From assembly GCA_009694135.1 (NCBI GenBank), contig SHVS01000004.1, forward strand, positions 29,047 through 93,046: a DNA stretch of 64,000 bases, read 5' to 3'. Below the pieces are notes generated by a model. The model saw only the letters and a list, made by a program, of their open reading frames with translations, did not search any database and was not told the DNA's origin. Every line of letters starts with the position of its first letter. Within the stretch, counting starts at the first letter, position 1. The position numbers and the translations under genes are program-made. This document shows positions 51,357 to 62,174 of the stretch, one piece after another. The DNA is from Alphaproteobacteria bacterium (GTDB lineage: Bacteria > Pseudomonadota > Alphaproteobacteria > UBA6615).

Positions 51357-52280
51357 CTAGCGAGCGAGCTTGGCGACCTCATCGGCGAAGTCGGCCGAGC
51401 GCTTTTCCACCCCTTCGCCAACGGCGAAACGAATGAAGCCTTTGATGGCGACCGGCGCGCCCGCGTCCTTGGCGGCGTTGGCGAGCACTTTGGAAATTTT
51501 CGTTTCACCGTCGATGACGAACACTTGCTCGCTCAGCACGACGTCCTCGTACCACTTGCGCAAGCGGCCCTCGACCATCTTGGCGATGAACTCCTCGGCC
51601 TTGCCCGAAGCGCCCGCCTGATCAACCAGCACGGCGCGTTCGCGTTCGCGGGCGGCCGGATCGACGTCGTCGATGCGCGCAAAAAGCGGCGCGGCGGCGG
51701 CGACATGCATCGCAAGCTGCTTCCCGACCGCGCCCACGGCCTTGGTGTCGCCCGTCGATTCGATGCCGATGAGCACACCGATTTTGCCCAGACCCAGAGC
51801 GGCCTGGTTGTGAACATAGGCCGCGACCGCGCCCTTGCCGACCTCCAGGATCGCCGTGCGGCGTACCTGGATGTTCTCGCCGATCGAGGCGACCAGGCTC
51901 TTCGCCTCGTCATCGACCGTGCGGCCGGAGCCGGGATATTTCGCGGCCTTGAGTTTTTCCACGTCGCCGCCGGCGCCAAGCGCCAGCTCGGCGACCGCAC
52001 GCGCGAAAGCCTGGAAGAGCGGATTGCGTGCGACGAAATCGGTCTCGGAATTGACTTCGGCCAACGCGCCGCGCGTGCCGGAAACGGCGACCGCAACCAG
52101 ACCTTCGCTCGCGGCGCGACCCGCCTTTTTCGCCGCCGCGGCCAGGCCCTTCTTGCGCAGCCAATCGACCGCGGATTCAAGATCGCCTTTGGTCTCGGCC
52201 AGGGCCTTCTTGCAGTCCATCATGCCGGCGCCGGTGGCTTCGCGTAATTGGCGCACCTGGGTCGCGCTGATTTCACTCAT
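51357..52280 (-). CDS. tsf: Elongation factor Ts
   Basis: 307 aa. The N-terminal UBA-like module ATQVRQLREATGAGMMDCKKAL and the EF-Tu contact motif NSETDFVARN are intact, with core subdomains and the end FVRFAVGEG-like FIRFAVGEGVEKR. It recycles EF-Tu-GDP. It is 45 bases downstream of rpsB, its usual partner. Confidence 0.98.
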   Translation of the reverse strand: MSEISATQVRQLREATGAGMMDCKKALAETKGDLESAVDWLRKKGLAAAAKKAGRAASEGLVAVAVSGTRGALAEVNSETDFVARNPLFQAFARAVAELALGAGGDVEKLKAAKYPGSGRTVDDEAKSLVASIGENIQVRRTAILEVGKGAVAAYVHNQAALGLGKIGVLIGIESTGDTKAVGAVGKQLAMHVAAAAPLFARIDDVDPAARERERAVLVDQAGASGKAEEFIAKMVEGRLRKWYEDVVLSEQVFVIDGETKISKVLANAAKDAGAPVAIKGFIRFAVGEGVEKRSADFADEVAKLAR

Positions 52281-52325
52281 GATCGCATCCTTTGGTCCGG
52301 TCGGTCGCGGTTGGCGGCTGGATGC

Positions 52326-53126
52326 TTAGGTGGCCGCTGCCTCAACCGCCGCCGGAGGTGTTTGCCCGCGGCGTCCGCCCGTACGCTCGCCTGGAAGCGA
52401 TGCCGCCTCGCCGGCGTCGCCGCCTTTGGCCACCAGCTCCTGCTGCAACCCGTCGATCACCGCAGCGGCGAACAACTCGCAATACATGGCGATGGCGCGG
52501 ATCGCGTCGTCATTACCCGGCACCGGATAGGTGATCCCGTCCGGGTTGCTGTTGCTGTCGAGGATGCCGACCACCGGTATATTGAGCCGGCGCGCTTCGG
52601 TGATAGCGATATCTTCCTTGTTGGTGTCGATCACGACCAGCAGGTCGGGACGACCGCCCATTTCCTTGATCCCGCCGAGCGCCCGCTCGAGCTTGTCGCG
52701 CTGGCGTGTCAGGTTGAGGATTTCCTTTTTCGTCAGGCCGGCGGCGGCGTCGCTCGCCAGCGTGTCGTCGAGATCCTTGAGCGTCTTGATCGAGCGCGAG
52801 ATCGTCTTCCAGTTGGTCAACATGCCGCCGAGCCAGCGGTGATTGACGTAATACTGGCCGCAGCGGCGCGCATTCTCGGCCACGATATCGGTCGCGGCGC
52901 GCTTGGTGCCCACGAACAGGACACGCCCGCCGCCGGCGATGACATCGCGCACGGCCTTGAGCGCCACGCCGAGCATCGGCACGGTCTGGCGCAGGTCGAT
53001 GATGTGAATGTTATTGCGGACGCCGAAGATCATCGGCGCCATCTTCGGGTTCCAACGACGCGTGTTGTGGCCGAAGTGCACGCCGGCTTCCAGGAGCTGG
53101 CGCATGGTAAAGGTTGGCAGAGCCAT
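52326..53126 (-). CDS. rpsB: 30S ribosomal protein S2
   Basis: 266 aa. It begins [31 protein letters not shown] sequence and holds the S2 blocks [24 protein letters not shown] and [18 protein letters not shown], ending in a Gly/Ala-rich tail. The frame opens at 53177, but the ATG at 53126 has GAGGA 9 bases upstream and the family start. It leads the long rpsB to lpxB block. Confidence 0.98.
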   Translation of the reverse strand: MALPTFTMRQLLEAGVHFGHNTRRWNPKMAPMIFGVRNNIHIIDLRQTVPMLGVALKAVRDVIAGGGRVLFVGTKRAATDIVAENARRCGQYYVNHRWLGGMLTNWKTISRSIKTLKDLDDTLASDAAAGLTKKEILNLTRQRDKLERALGGIKEMGGRPDLLVVIDTNKEDIAITEARRLNIPVVGILDSNSNPDGITYPVPGNDDAIRAIAMYCELFAAAVIDGLQQELVAKGGDAGEAASLPGERTGGRRGQTPPAAVEAAAT

Positions 53127-53270
53127 ATCTGATCCTCTTCCGGTTATGCCTCCGCGAGCTTGGTCGCCGCCGGCCATGACCTTTTGTTCGGGTCGGGGCG
53201 CGACAGAAACACCGGAAAAGCCACACGGGTACTCCCGCAGGCTTGACGCTCGCGTGTGAAGTTAGGTGGC

Positions 53271-53299
53271 CAAATACCGGGTGGAGAGCCTAATTGCAA
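53271..53299 (-). promoter_or_regulatory. Possible promoter for rpsB operon
   Basis: On the minus strand, TTGCAA (53294-53299) and TATTTG (53271-53276) are separated by 17 bases, about 145 bases before the rpsB start. The -10 match is weak (three of six). The 178-base gap to dnaE is the obvious place for a strong ribosomal promoter, but this assignment is by eye. Confidence 0.35.
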
Positions 53300-53304
53300 G
53301 GCGT

Positions 53305-56300
53305 TTAGAGTTCGAGCACCCGAGCGACCCCAGGGAGGTCGGCTATGGCCGCGCTGACCGAAGGGGTAATGGCGTAACCGCCGGGCAGCGCCACCTCGAT
53401 CTCGTCGCCCTCGGCCTCGACCACCAGGCTGACTTTACCGGTCGCTCTCGCCTGACGTGCCTTGCCCTGCATTAGTTCGCGTAAGGCCGGAAGCGCCGCG
53501 CCCAGCGCCAGCCAGACCTTGAGCCCGGGGGAAGTCGCGGCTGCGGCGGAATCTAAGTCCGAGAGCGACTGGGCTTGCAGCCTGAGCTGTTCCTCGTCCA
53601 ATCGGCAGGTCAGGCGCGCCAGCACGAAGCGGCCCGGCTCCAAGAGGGAGCGCGACAGGGCCAGAACCTCGGAAAACAGCGTCACCTCGAATACGCCGGT
53701 GGCATCGCTCAGTTGCACGAAGGCCATCGGGCTTCCGCTGCGCGACATGCGCTCGCTCTTGCTCAACACCACACCGGCCACGGTCACCGTACCGGTACCG
53801 CCGAGTCGTCGGGTGGTGGCTAGCAAATCCGCCGCGGAGCATACTCCCAGGCGCTCCAGCCGCCTGCCATAGGCATCGAGCGGATGGGCCGAGAGGTAGA
53901 AGCCAATCGCATCCAACTCGCGTTGCAGCCGTTCGGACTGCGGCCAGGCGGGTGCGGCCGGCAAGACTAGGGCGGGACGGGCAGCGCCGGAAAACAGCGC
54001 CGTCTGGCCGCTGTTGCGGTCGTTTTCGGCCGCATGCGCCCGGCCGAGCAACTGGTCGATGGCGGCATGCACACGCCCACGATCTGACAAAATTGCGTCG
54101 AAGGCCCCGGCCGCGGTCAGCGCTTCCATCTGCCGCTTGTTGATCTGGCGCGCATCCAGCCGATCGGCCAGGTCGAACAAGTCGCGATAGGCCCCGCCCC
54201 GTTCGCGCTCGCCGACCAGCGCCTGCATCGCCGCGCGCCCCACGCCCTTGATCGCGGCCAGAGCATAGCGGATCGCCGGCTTCTTGCCCTTATCGGTCTC
54301 GACCGCGAAATCAGCCTCCGAGCGATTGATGTCGGGCGGCAGCATGGGTATGCCGATCCGCCCCAATTCCTGCCGGAACTGAGCCAGCTTGTCGGTCAAG
54401 CCTTGGTCGAGCGTCATCGAGGCGGCGAAAAATTCGACCGGGTAGTTCGCCTTGCAATAAGCCGTCTGGTAGGCGATCAGCGCATAGGCGGCGGCATGCG
54501 GCTTGTTGAAGCCGTAGCCGGCGAATTTTTCCATCTGCTCGAAAATACGTTCGGTGGTGGCCGCATCGACTCCTTTGGCTTTCGCGCCGGCTAGGAAGGC
54601 TTCGCGCTGGATCGCCATTTCGGCGCGTACTTTCTTGCCCATGGCGCGGCGAAGCAGATCGGCGCCGCCGAGCGAATAGCCGGCAAGCACCCGCGCCATC
54701 TCCATCACCTGTTCCTGGTAGATCGGGATGCCGTAGGTTTCCTTCAGCACGGGTTCCAGGAGCGGGTGCAGATACTCGATCGGCTCCTCGCTGTGTTTGC
54801 GCTTGATGAAGCTCGGGATGTTGTCCATCGGCCCCGGGCGATAGAGCGCGACGATAGCGATCACATCCTCGAAGCGGTCTGGTTTCAGCCGGCGTAACAC
54901 ATCGCGCATGCCGGTCGATTCTAGTTGGAACACGCCGGTCGTTTCGCCGCGCTGCATCAAGGAAAACGATCCGGCGTCGTCGAGCGGCAGCCGTTCGAGG
55001 TCGAGCGCGATCCCGTGCCGCTTGAGCAGCGCGACCGTGCGGTCGAGCACATCAAGCGTCTTGAGCCCGAGGAAGTCGAATTTCACCAGCCCGGCTTGTT
55101 CGACATATTTCATGCTGAATTGGGTCGCGGGCATCAACCCGCGCGGGTCGCGATAGAGCGGCACCAGCTCGGTTAGCGGGCGGTCGCCGATCACCACGCC
55201 GGCCGCGTGGGTCGAGGCGTTGCGGTAGAGGCCTTCGAGCTTGAGGCTGATCTCGAACAGCCGCGCGACCTCCGGCTCCTCGTCGCGCATGGTTTGGAGA
55301 CGCGGCTCGCCCTCGATCGCCTTGGCCAGAGTCACCGGATTGGCCGGGTTGTTCGGCACCAACTTGGTGATCCGATCGACCTGGCCGTAGGGCATGGCCA
55401 GCACGCGGCCGACGTCGCGCAACACGGCGCGCGCCTGTAGCTTGCCGAAGGTGATGATCTGCGCCACGCGGTCCTTGCCATAGCGCCGCTGCACATAATG
55501 GATCACCTCGTCGCGCCGTTCCTGGCAGAAGTCGATGTCGAAATCCGGCATCGACACGCGCTCGGGGTTGAGGAAGCGTTCGAACAGAAGACCCCAGCGC
55601 AGCGGGTCGAGTTCGGTGATGCCAAGCGACCAGGCGACGACCGAGGCCGCGCCCGAGCCACGCCCCGGCCCAACCGGAATCCCCTGCGTCTTCGCCCAGC
55701 GGATAAAATCGGCGACGATCAGGAAATAGCCGGCAAAACCCATGCTGACAATCACCTCCTGCTCGAAGGCGAGCCGCGCGCGATAGGGTTCGGCGGCCGC
55801 GTGGCGCTGCGCCTCGTCCATCCCCGGTCGAAACACATGTAGGGCCATCCTCCGCTCCAGCCCGGCAGCGGCCTCGTCGCGCAGATGCTCCGCCTCGCTT
55901 TTTCCCCCGGCACTGGCGAAGGGCGGCAGGATCGGCGCGCGCGAACCCGGCGCGAAGCCACAGCGGCGGGCGATAACCAGCGTGTTGTCGATCGCTTCCG
56001 GCAGATCGGCGAAGAGAACACGCATTTCGGCTGCCGATTTCAGCCGATGCTCAGGCGTGAGCCGGCGGCGGTCGCTGGCGCTCGCGACCGTTCCTTGGCC
56101 GATGCACAGCAGCACGTCCTGCGCTTCGGCCATGCTCGCATCGGTGAAATAGGCGTCGTTGGTCGCGACCAAGGGCAAGCCGCGCGCATAGGCGAGATCG
56201 AGCAGCGCCGGCTCGATCTCCGCCTGCTCCGGCATGCCGTGGCGCTGAAGTTCTATGTACAGACGGCCGGGGAACAAGGCACGGAGCCGATCCAGCAACT

Positions 56301-56775
56301 CACCGGCGGCTTGCGTATTCCCCTCCAGCAGCCGTCGTCCGAGCGGTCCTGTCGTACCGCCGCTGAGTGCGAGCAGTCCTTCACTGCGTCCGGCAAGCTG
56401 GTCGAGCGAGAGCGCCGGCGGCTCGCCGTTTCCTGCCAAAAGAAAGGCGTCGCTAGCCAGCGCCATCAAGTTGCGATAGCCGCGCTCGCTTTGCGCCAGA
56501 ACGACTATCGGCTCGGGCGCGCCCGGCGGGCGTCCGGCGCCACGGGTGCGCGGCGCGACCAAGGGCAATTCGCAGCCGATGATCGGCTGAATACCAGCAT
56601 CGCCGGCGGCGAGCGCGAATTCGAGTGTGCCGAATAGGTTGCCGTGATCGGTGATCGCCACGGCCGGTGCGCGTTCGGCGCGGGTGCGGGCGATCAGATC
56701 CTTGATCTTGATCGCGCCTTCGGCCAGCGAATAGGCGGAGTGGACGCGCAGGTGAATGAAATCGGCGTGCGGCAT
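53305..56775 (-). CDS. dnaE: DNA polymerase III subunit alpha
   Basis: 1156 aa replicative polymerase. The N-terminal PHP domain starts with FIHLRVHSAYSLAEGAI and AITDHGNLFG. The palm has PVGPGRGSGAASVVAWSLGI and the catalytic PDFDIDFCQERRDEVI. Later come the helix-hairpin-helix, OB (VTVAGVVLSKSERMSRSG) and C-terminal tau-binding regions. This is the DnaE1 type, not the damage-tolerance DnaE2, judging by length and the neighbouring lolD-proS order. The start is three bases from the lolD stop. Confidence 0.97.
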   Translation of the reverse strand: MPHADFIHLRVHSAYSLAEGAIKIKDLIARTRAERAPAVAITDHGNLFGTLEFALAAGDAGIQPIIGCELPLVAPRTRGAGRPPGAPEPIVVLAQSERGYRNLMALASDAFLLAGNGEPPALSLDQLAGRSEGLLALSGGTTGPLGRRLLEGNTQAAGELLDRLRALFPGRLYIELQRHGMPEQAEIEPALLDLAYARGLPLVATNDAYFTDASMAEAQDVLLCIGQGTVASASDRRRLTPEHRLKSAAEMRVLFADLPEAIDNTLVIARRCGFAPGSRAPILPPFASAGGKSEAEHLRDEAAAGLERRMALHVFRPGMDEAQRHAAAEPYRARLAFEQEVIVSMGFAGYFLIVADFIRWAKTQGIPVGPGRGSGAASVVAWSLGITELDPLRWGLLFERFLNPERVSMPDFDIDFCQERRDEVIHYVQRRYGKDRVAQIITFGKLQARAVLRDVGRVLAMPYGQVDRITKLVPNNPANPVTLAKAIEGEPRLQTMRDEEPEVARLFEISLKLEGLYRNASTHAAGVVIGDRPLTELVPLYRDPRGLMPATQFSMKYVEQAGLVKFDFLGLKTLDVLDRTVALLKRHGIALDLERLPLDDAGSFSLMQRGETTGVFQLESTGMRDVLRRLKPDRFEDVIAIVALYRPGPMDNIPSFIKRKHSEEPIEYLHPLLEPVLKETYGIPIYQEQVMEMARVLAGYSLGGADLLRRAMGKKVRAEMAIQREAFLAGAKAKGVDAATTERIFEQMEKFAGYGFNKPHAAAYALIAYQTAYCKANYPVEFFAASMTLDQGLTDKLAQFRQELGRIGIPMLPPDINRSEADFAVETDKGKKPAIRYALAAIKGVGRAAMQALVGERERGGAYRDLFDLADRLDARQINKRQMEALTAAGAFDAILSDRGRVHAAIDQLLGRAHAAENDRNSGQTALFSGAARPALVLPAAPAWPQSERLQRELDAIGFYLSAHPLDAYGRRLERLGVCSAADLLATTRRLGGTGTVTVAGVVLSKSERMSRSGSPMAFVQLSDATGVFEVTLFSEVLALSRSLLEPGRFVLARLTCRLDEEQLRLQAQSLSDLDSAAAATSPGLKVWLALGAALPALRELMQGKARQARATGKVSLVVEAEGDEIEVALPGGYAITPSVSAAIADLPGVARVLEL

Positions 56776-56778
56776 GGG

Positions 56779-57468
56779 TTATCCCCTATCCGCGACGATA
56801 CCACCTTCGACCAAGCGAACAATACGGTCAGCCTCGTTCGCCAGTTCCATGTTGTGGGTCGCGACCAGCGCGCCAAGCCCGACCTGTTTTCCCAGCCGCT
56901 TGAGGTGCTGGAACACCTCGCGCGCGGTATGCGGGTCGAGATTTCCGGTCGGCTCGTCGGCGAGCAGCAGCCGCGGGCGATTGGCCAGCGCGCGCGCGAT
57001 CGCCACCCGTTGCTGCTCACCGCCCGAGAGACGTCCGGGCCGATGGCTGGCGCGCTGACTGAGCCCGACCATGGCGAGCAGCTCGCTCGCGCGGGCGCGC
57101 GCGGCGCTCCGCCCGCTGCCGGCGATCATCTGCGGCAACATCACGTTTTCCAGTGCCGAGAAATCCGGCAGCAGCCGGTGAAACTGATAGACGAAGCCGA
57201 GCGAGGCGGAGCGCTCGGCCGTGCGCTGCCCTTCGGACATGGCGTTGGTCGCGCGGCCGCAGATGCGCACTTCGCCTTGATCGGGCCGCTCAAGCAGCCC
57301 GGCGATATGCAGTAGCGTCGACTTACCTGCGCCCGACGGTCCAGTGAGCGCCACCAACTCGCCCGCGCCAACCGTAAGCGATGCACCTTGGAGCACGGCC
57401 AGCGTCTGTCCGGCCTGGTGAAACACCCGCCCGATGCCGATCAGCTCAAGCGCGGGCGGCTCACTCAT
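56779..57468 (-). CDS. lolD: Lipoprotein-releasing ABC transporter ATP-binding protein LolD
   Basis: 229 aa ABC ATPase. Walker [11 protein letters not shown]-loop [18 protein letters not shown], signature [15 protein letters not shown] and Walker [13 protein letters not shown] are intact; the LolD/MacB subgroup follows from the Q-loop region and the LolC/E partner. It powers release of lipoproteins from the inner membrane to LolA. The ATG at 57468 overlaps the lolC end by eight bases; the longer open frame upstream is inside lolC. Confidence 0.96.
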   Translation of the reverse strand: MSEPPALELIGIGRVFHQAGQTLAVLQGASLTVGAGELVALTGPSGAGKSTLLHIAGLLERPDQGEVRICGRATNAMSEGQRTAERSASLGFVYQFHRLLPDFSALENVMLPQMIAGSGRSAARARASELLAMVGLSQRASHRPGRLSGGEQQRVAIARALANRPRLLLADEPTGNLDPHTAREVFQHLKRLGKQVGLGALVATHNMELANEADRIVRLVEGGIVADRG

Positions 57469-58708
57469 AGCGGAGCGCCTCCACCGGATCGAGCTTGGCC
57501 GCGCGCCAGCTCGGGTAGAGCGTGGCGGCGAGCGACAGGCCAAGCGCCATGAGGATGACCGAGAGCACTTCGTTCGAATCGACCTTGGCCGGCATATGCG
57601 CCAGGAAATAGATCTCGGCCGGGAAGAGCGTCCATCCGGTCAGGCTCTGCAGGAACTGGCGGATTTCTTCGATATAGGCGCAAAACAGCAGCGCCGCCGT
57701 CGTTCCGACCGCCGTGCCGAACACGCCGATCGACGCACCGGTGATGAAGAAGACGCGCATCACGCGCCCTTGCGTCGCGCCGATGGTGCGCAGAATGGCG
57801 ATATCGCCGGACTTGTTCTTCACCAGCATGATCATGCTGGAGATTATGTTGAAGGCGGCGACCAGGATGATCATCGTCAGAATCAAGAACATGACATTGC
57901 GCTCGACCTGCAGCGCGCCGACGAAGGTGGCGTTCGCCTGCTGCCAGTCATACAGCCGCGTCCCCGGCCCGGCGGCGGCGAACAGGCGCGGGCGCATTTG
58001 CACCAGCCGGTCGGGATCGGCGACGAAGACTTCGATTTGCGAGATCGCTTCGCCTAATTCGAAATAGATCTGCGCCGCCGCGCGCGGCAGATAGACATAG
58101 GCGCCGTCGTATTGCGAGGCACCGACCTCGAAGATCGCCACGACTTTATAGGCGCGCACCCGTGGCATGGTTCCAAATACCGTCACGGTGCCCTCGGGCG
58201 ACAGCAAGCGGATTGGGTCGCCGACACCGATGCCGAGCGAGCGCGCCAGCCGGCTGCCGATGGCGATTGCGTTGTCGCCATCGAAAGCGTCGAGGGAGCC
58301 GGACTGGATATTCTCGGCGATGATCGCCTTCGCCTTGATGTCGGCCGACAGAACGCCGCGCACCAGCACGCCCGACGCGCGCCCGTTAGCCGTGGCGAGC
58401 GCCTGGCCCTCGACCAACGCGGTCGCCGAAACAACGCCGTCTACCGCGAGGACATTTTTCACGATTTGATCGAAGCCGGTGAAGGGGCCGGTATCCCTCA
58501 GGACCGAGACATGGCCGTTGAGCCCGAGGATGCGACCGATCAACTCGGCGCGGAAGCCATTCATCACCGACATGACGATGATCAGCGCCATCACGCCGAA
58601 GATAATGCCGAGGCAGGAGAAAATGGCGATGAGCGAGACAAACCCTTCCTGCCGGCGCGGCCGCATATAACGCGCCGCGATCAACCACTCGACTGGAGCG
58701 AAGATCAC
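57461..58708 (-). CDS. lolC: Lipoprotein-releasing ABC transporter permease LolC/LolE
   Basis: 415 aa. An N-terminal [13 protein letters not shown] segment ([23 protein letters not shown]), first transmembrane helix with [20 protein letters not shown], a large periplasmic MacB-like domain and three C-terminal FtsX-type helices. Only one permease gene is present, as in alphaproteobacteria that use a LolF-like homodimer, so LolC versus LolE naming is nominal. The GTG start at 58708 overlaps the proS stop (GTGA). Confidence 0.93.
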   Translation of the reverse strand: MIFAPVEWLIAARYMRPRRQEGFVSLIAIFSCLGIIFGVMALIIVMSVMNGFRAELIGRILGLNGHVSVLRDTGPFTGFDQIVKNVLAVDGVVSATALVEGQALATANGRASGVLVRGVLSADIKAKAIIAENIQSGSLDAFDGDNAIAIGSRLARSLGIGVGDPIRLLSPEGTVTVFGTMPRVRAYKVVAIFEVGASQYDGAYVYLPRAAAQIYFELGEAISQIEVFVADPDRLVQMRPRLFAAAGPGTRLYDWQQANATFVGALQVERNVMFLILTMIILVAAFNIISSMIMLVKNKSGDIAILRTIGATQGRVMRVFFITGASIGVFGTAVGTTAALLFCAYIEEIRQFLQSLTGWTLFPAEIYFLAHMPAKVDSNEVLSVILMALGLSLAATLYPSWRAAKLDPVEALRYE

Positions 58709-60036
58709 GCGCAGGCACCGTTCAGGCCCTGGGCCCAGGCGAGCACGGCATCGAGGCCAAGTTCGGTGCGTTCGCCGCTGCGGCGATATTTGCGCTCGAT
58801 GGTGCCGGTCTTGGCGCCGCGCGGGCCGATGGTCAAAACCCAGGGCAGGCCGATCAGATCCATATCGGCGAATTTGCCGCCGGCGCGCTCGTCGCGGTCA
58901 TCGTACAAAACCTCGACGCCCATGCGCCGCAACCCGCCGTAAAGCTGTTCGGCCAGGGCATCGCAAACAGCATCGCCGCTCTTGACGTTGACCAGCCCGA
59001 TCTGGAACGGCGCCACGCTCTCCGGCCAGATGATGCCGGCGTCGTCATGCGAAGCCTCGATGATCGCGCCCACCAACCGCGACACGCCGATGCCGTAGCT
59101 GCCCATTTCGAGCGTAATCCGCTCGCCGCCGGGCCCGGTCACCGCCGCGCCCATCTTGGCGGAATATTTCGTGCCGAAATAGAAGATATGCCCGACTTCG
59201 ATGCCACGGGTTTCGATCAGCTTATCGGCGGGAACGGGAGACTTCGCCGGGGCGTGCTTTTCGTCGGTGGCGGCGTAATAGCGCGTCCAACGCTCGACCA
59301 CCGGGCCGAGGTCCTGCGCATAATCGACTTCCAGCGCGAGCGCGTCCAGATCGAGCAGCTCCCGCTCGAGATGCACATGGCTCTCACCGGTATCGGCCAG
59401 GATGATGAACTCGTGGCTCAGATCGCCGCCGATCGGACCGGTTGCCGCCTGCATCGGGATCGCCTTGAGGCCCAGGCGCGCGAAGGTACGAAGGTACGCG
59501 ACGAACATCTTGTTGTAGGCGTGGCGTGCGGCGCGGAAGTCGAGGTCGAAGGAGTAAGCGTCCTTCATCAAAAACTCGCGCCCGCGCATCACGCCGAAAC
59601 GGGGCCGCACCTCGTCGCGGAACTTCCATTGGATGTGGTACAGATTCTTCGGCAGGTCCTTATAGGAATGGATCTCGGCCGCGACGATGTCGGTGATCAG
59701 CTCCTCGTTGGTCGGGCCATAGAGCATCTCGCGCTCATGTCGATCCGTTATGCGCAGCATCTCTTGCCCGTAGTCGTCGTAGCGGCCGGACCGGCGCCAC
59801 AGTTCGGCCGACTGGATGGTCGGCATCAGGATTTCCTGCGCGCCGCTTTTGTCCTGCTCCGCGCGCACGATGGCCTCGATGCGTTTGAGCACCCGGTTGC
59901 CGAGCGGCAGCCAGCTATAAATACCGGCGGAGGCTTGCCGCACCAGACCGGCGCGCAGCATCAGCCGATGCGAGGCGATCTGAGCCTCGGCCGGAGTCTC
60001 TTTCAGCGTAGGCAGGAAATAGGCGGTACGACGCAT
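58705..60036 (-). CDS. proS: Prolyl-tRNA synthetase, short alphaproteobacterial form
   Basis: 443 aa class II synthetase. It has [23 protein letters not shown], motif 2 [31 protein letters not shown] (in part) and motif 3 [15 protein letters not shown], with a C-terminal anticodon-binding domain. The roughly 130-residue editing (INS) domain found in the 572 aa E. coli enzyme is missing, as expected in this class, so Ala-tRNA(Pro) clearance would need a separate ProXp-ala-type enzyme elsewhere. Confidence 0.96.
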   Translation of the reverse strand: MRRTAYFLPTLKETPAEAQIASHRLMLRAGLVRQASAGIYSWLPLGNRVLKRIEAIVRAEQDKSGAQEILMPTIQSAELWRRSGRYDDYGQEMLRITDRHEREMLYGPTNEELITDIVAAEIHSYKDLPKNLYHIQWKFRDEVRPRFGVMRGREFLMKDAYSFDLDFRAARHAYNKMFVAYLRTFARLGLKAIPMQAATGPIGGDLSHEFIILADTGESHVHLERELLDLDALALEVDYAQDLGPVVERWTRYYAATDEKHAPAKSPVPADKLIETRGIEVGHIFYFGTKYSAKMGAAVTGPGGERITLEMGSYGIGVSRLVGAIIEASHDDAGIIWPESVAPFQIGLVNVKSGDAVCDALAEQLYGGLRRMGVEVLYDDRDERAGGKFADMDLIGLPWVLTIGPRGAKTGTIERKYRRSGERTELGLDAVLAWAQGLNGACA

Positions 60037-60071
60037 GACTCGGTTCTCGGCCGGGGACTAAAGGGGCCGGC

Positions 60072-60099
60072 ACTGTAGCAAACCCCCCTCCCCTGTCTA
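60072..60099 (-). promoter_or_regulatory. Possible promoter for proS-lolCD-dnaE
   Basis: On the minus strand, TAGACA (60094-60099, five of six) and TACAGT (60072-60077, four of six) are 16 bases apart, in the 71-base gap between tctA and proS. The spacer is strongly G-rich. The proS ATG is 36 bases beyond the -10 element. Confidence 0.4.
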
Positions 60100-60107
60100 C
60101 CCGAGGC

Positions 60108-61619
60108 TCAGGCGGTGCGATAGCGCAGACGCGGCTGGATCCGCTCCCAGGCCAAGGAAATCGCCGGCCAGAAGAGCAGCAGCAGGGCTACTGTGGTGAT
60201 TGAGGCAACCAGCGTGTTCGACCAGAAGATCGACAGGTCACCTTGCGAAATCAGCATCGAGCGGCGGAAGGATGCCTCGGCCCGGTCGCCGAGCACGATC
60301 GCCAGCACCATCGGCGCCATCGGGTAATCGAGCTTCTTAAAGACGTAACCGATGATGCCGAAGATCATCACATACCAGATGTCGAAGGGCGCGTTGTGCA
60401 CAGTATATGCACCGATCGCGCACAGGACGAGGATCACCGGCGCAATGATACTAAACGGGATGCGCAGGATCGCGGCGAACCATGGCACCGCCGCCAGCAC
60501 GATGATCAGCCCCACGATATTGCCGAGATACATGCTGGCGATCAGGCCCCAAACGAAATCGGGTTGTTCAACAAACATCAGCGGACCTGGCTGCAAGCCC
60601 CAGATCAGCAGCCCTCCGAGCAGCACGGCCGCGGTCGGCGAGCCGGGAATACCGAGCGTGATCATCGGCAGCAACGCGGCGGTTCCGGCGGCATGGGCGG
60701 CGGTTTCGGGCGCGATCACGCCTTCGATCCGCCCCTTGCCGAAGGACTTGGGGTCCTTGGCCATGCGCTTGGCGATGCCATAGCTCATGAACGACGCCGG
60801 CGTCGCCCCGGCCGGGCTAATGCCCATCCAGCAGCCGATGACAGCCGAGCGCAAATACAGCGCCCAGTGCTGTGACAGCTCGCGCCAGGTGTCGAGCACG
60901 ACGCGCAGCCCAATCTTGGCGTGGTTGCCCTTGAAGGCGAGGCCTTCCTCGATCGTGATCAGGATTTCGCCGATGCCGAACAGTCCGATGACCACCACCA
61001 GGAAATCGATCCCGCGTAACAGCTCTGTCGAGCCGAAGGTGAGGCGCAGCTGGCCAGTCATGCCATCGAGCCCGATGGCCGCCAGCCAGAAACCGAGCAT
61101 CATCGAGGTGATGGTTTTAAACGGCGAACCCCGGCCCAAGCCGACAAAGCTGCAAAAAGCCAGGAACATGACCGCGAACATTTCCGCCGGCCCGAACTGC
61201 AGCGCGAAGCGGGCGATGAACGGCGCAAGAAAGGTGATCAGGATAACGGCGAACAGCGCGCCGACGAAGGACGAGGTGAAGGCCGCGGTCAGCGCCTGGG
61301 CGGCGCGTCCTTGTTGCGCCATCGGATAGCCGTCAAAGGTCGTGGCCACCGACCAAGGCTCTCCGGGAATGTTGAACAAGATCGAGGTGATCGCGCCGCC
61401 GAACAGCGCGCCCCAGTATATGCACGACAAGAGAATGATCGCCGAGGTCGGCGACATCGCGAAGGTGAGCGGGATGAGGATCGCGACGCCATTGGCCCCG
61501 CCAAGACCGGGCAAAACGCCGATGATGACGCCGAGCACGATCCCGATCACCATCAGGAGCAAATTGGTCGGTTCGAGGACGGTGGCGAAGCCGCCCATCA
61601 GCGCGGCGATTTCATGCAT
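60108..61619 (-). CDS. tctA: Tripartite tricarboxylate transporter large membrane subunit TctA
   Basis: 503 aa with about 11-12 transmembrane helices. The family motif GLGGANGVAILIPLTF near residue 40 and ALFGGAITSILFNIPGE are present, along with PAGATPASFMSYGIAKRMA and ALLPMITLGIPGSPTAAVLLGG in the mirrored second half. It forms the permease with TctB and takes ligand from TctC. Substrate (citrate or another organic acid or aromatic) is unknown. It starts three bases after the tctB stop. Confidence 0.96.
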   Translation of the reverse strand: MHEIAALMGGFATVLEPTNLLLMVIGIVLGVIIGVLPGLGGANGVAILIPLTFAMSPTSAIILLSCIYWGALFGGAITSILFNIPGEPWSVATTFDGYPMAQQGRAAQALTAAFTSSFVGALFAVILITFLAPFIARFALQFGPAEMFAVMFLAFCSFVGLGRGSPFKTITSMMLGFWLAAIGLDGMTGQLRLTFGSTELLRGIDFLVVVIGLFGIGEILITIEEGLAFKGNHAKIGLRVVLDTWRELSQHWALYLRSAVIGCWMGISPAGATPASFMSYGIAKRMAKDPKSFGKGRIEGVIAPETAAHAAGTAALLPMITLGIPGSPTAAVLLGGLLIWGLQPGPLMFVEQPDFVWGLIASMYLGNIVGLIIVLAAVPWFAAILRIPFSIIAPVILVLCAIGAYTVHNAPFDIWYVMIFGIIGYVFKKLDYPMAPMVLAIVLGDRAEASFRRSMLISQGDLSIFWSNTLVASITTVALLLLFWPAISLAWERIQPRLRYRTA

Positions 61620-61622
61620 GGA

Positions 61623-62123
61623 TCAGAGTCCCAGCCAAAGTTCGACCGGGCCCTTCGGCAGCGAGACCAGGAACCAGCGCTCGAACACGATATAGACCGC
61701 CACCGGCGCGCCGAGCGCTATCGCTGGCAACAGCCAACCGCGCTCCTTGCCGATCCACCACATGAAATAGCCGATAAACGCCATCGAAGAGAAGTAGATG
61801 CCAAGGATCCCGATCGCGGCGACATAGGCCAAGCTTGGGATGAGTACCGCTAATACGGGCATGAACTGTGGCCCGGTCACGAATACGCGCCGATCGACGG
61901 ACAGCGCCGCTTGGACGAAAGTCACCAGACTTGAGCCCACGATCAGCAGCCCAACATAGAACGGAAAATAACCGGCGCGCGGTCCGTCGCTCGCCCAGCC
62001 GATGCCGACCTTGACGCTACCCCAGATGACGACACCGCCGACGCCGACGAGGAGAGCCGCGACGACAAGCTCCATGAGCCGCATCGACGGGCCGCGGCCA
62101 AAGGTTTCCGGGGCAGCGCTCAT
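61623..62123 (-). CDS. tctB: Tripartite tricarboxylate transporter small membrane subunit TctB
   Basis: 166 aa with four predicted membrane helices (LVVAALLVGVGGVVIWGSV, FPFYVGLLIVGSSLVTFV, LAVLIPSLAYVAAIGILGIYF, GWLLPAIALGAPVAVYIVF). The G-x-GP-RAGYFPFYVG loop is the usual TctB feature. It sits between tctC and tctA, as in canonical tctCBA operons. Low sequence conservation is normal for this subunit; the identity relies on topology and context. Confidence 0.92.
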   Translation of the reverse strand: MSAAPETFGRGPSMRLMELVVAALLVGVGGVVIWGSVKVGIGWASDGPRAGYFPFYVGLLIVGSSLVTFVQAALSVDRRVFVTGPQFMPVLAVLIPSLAYVAAIGILGIYFSSMAFIGYFMWWIGKERGWLLPAIALGAPVAVYIVFERWFLVSLPKGPVELWLGL

Positions 62124-62174
62124 CAGCGAACTCCAGGCGCTGGTGGCCGTGGCGGTAAGGCGACACCAGTTGCA

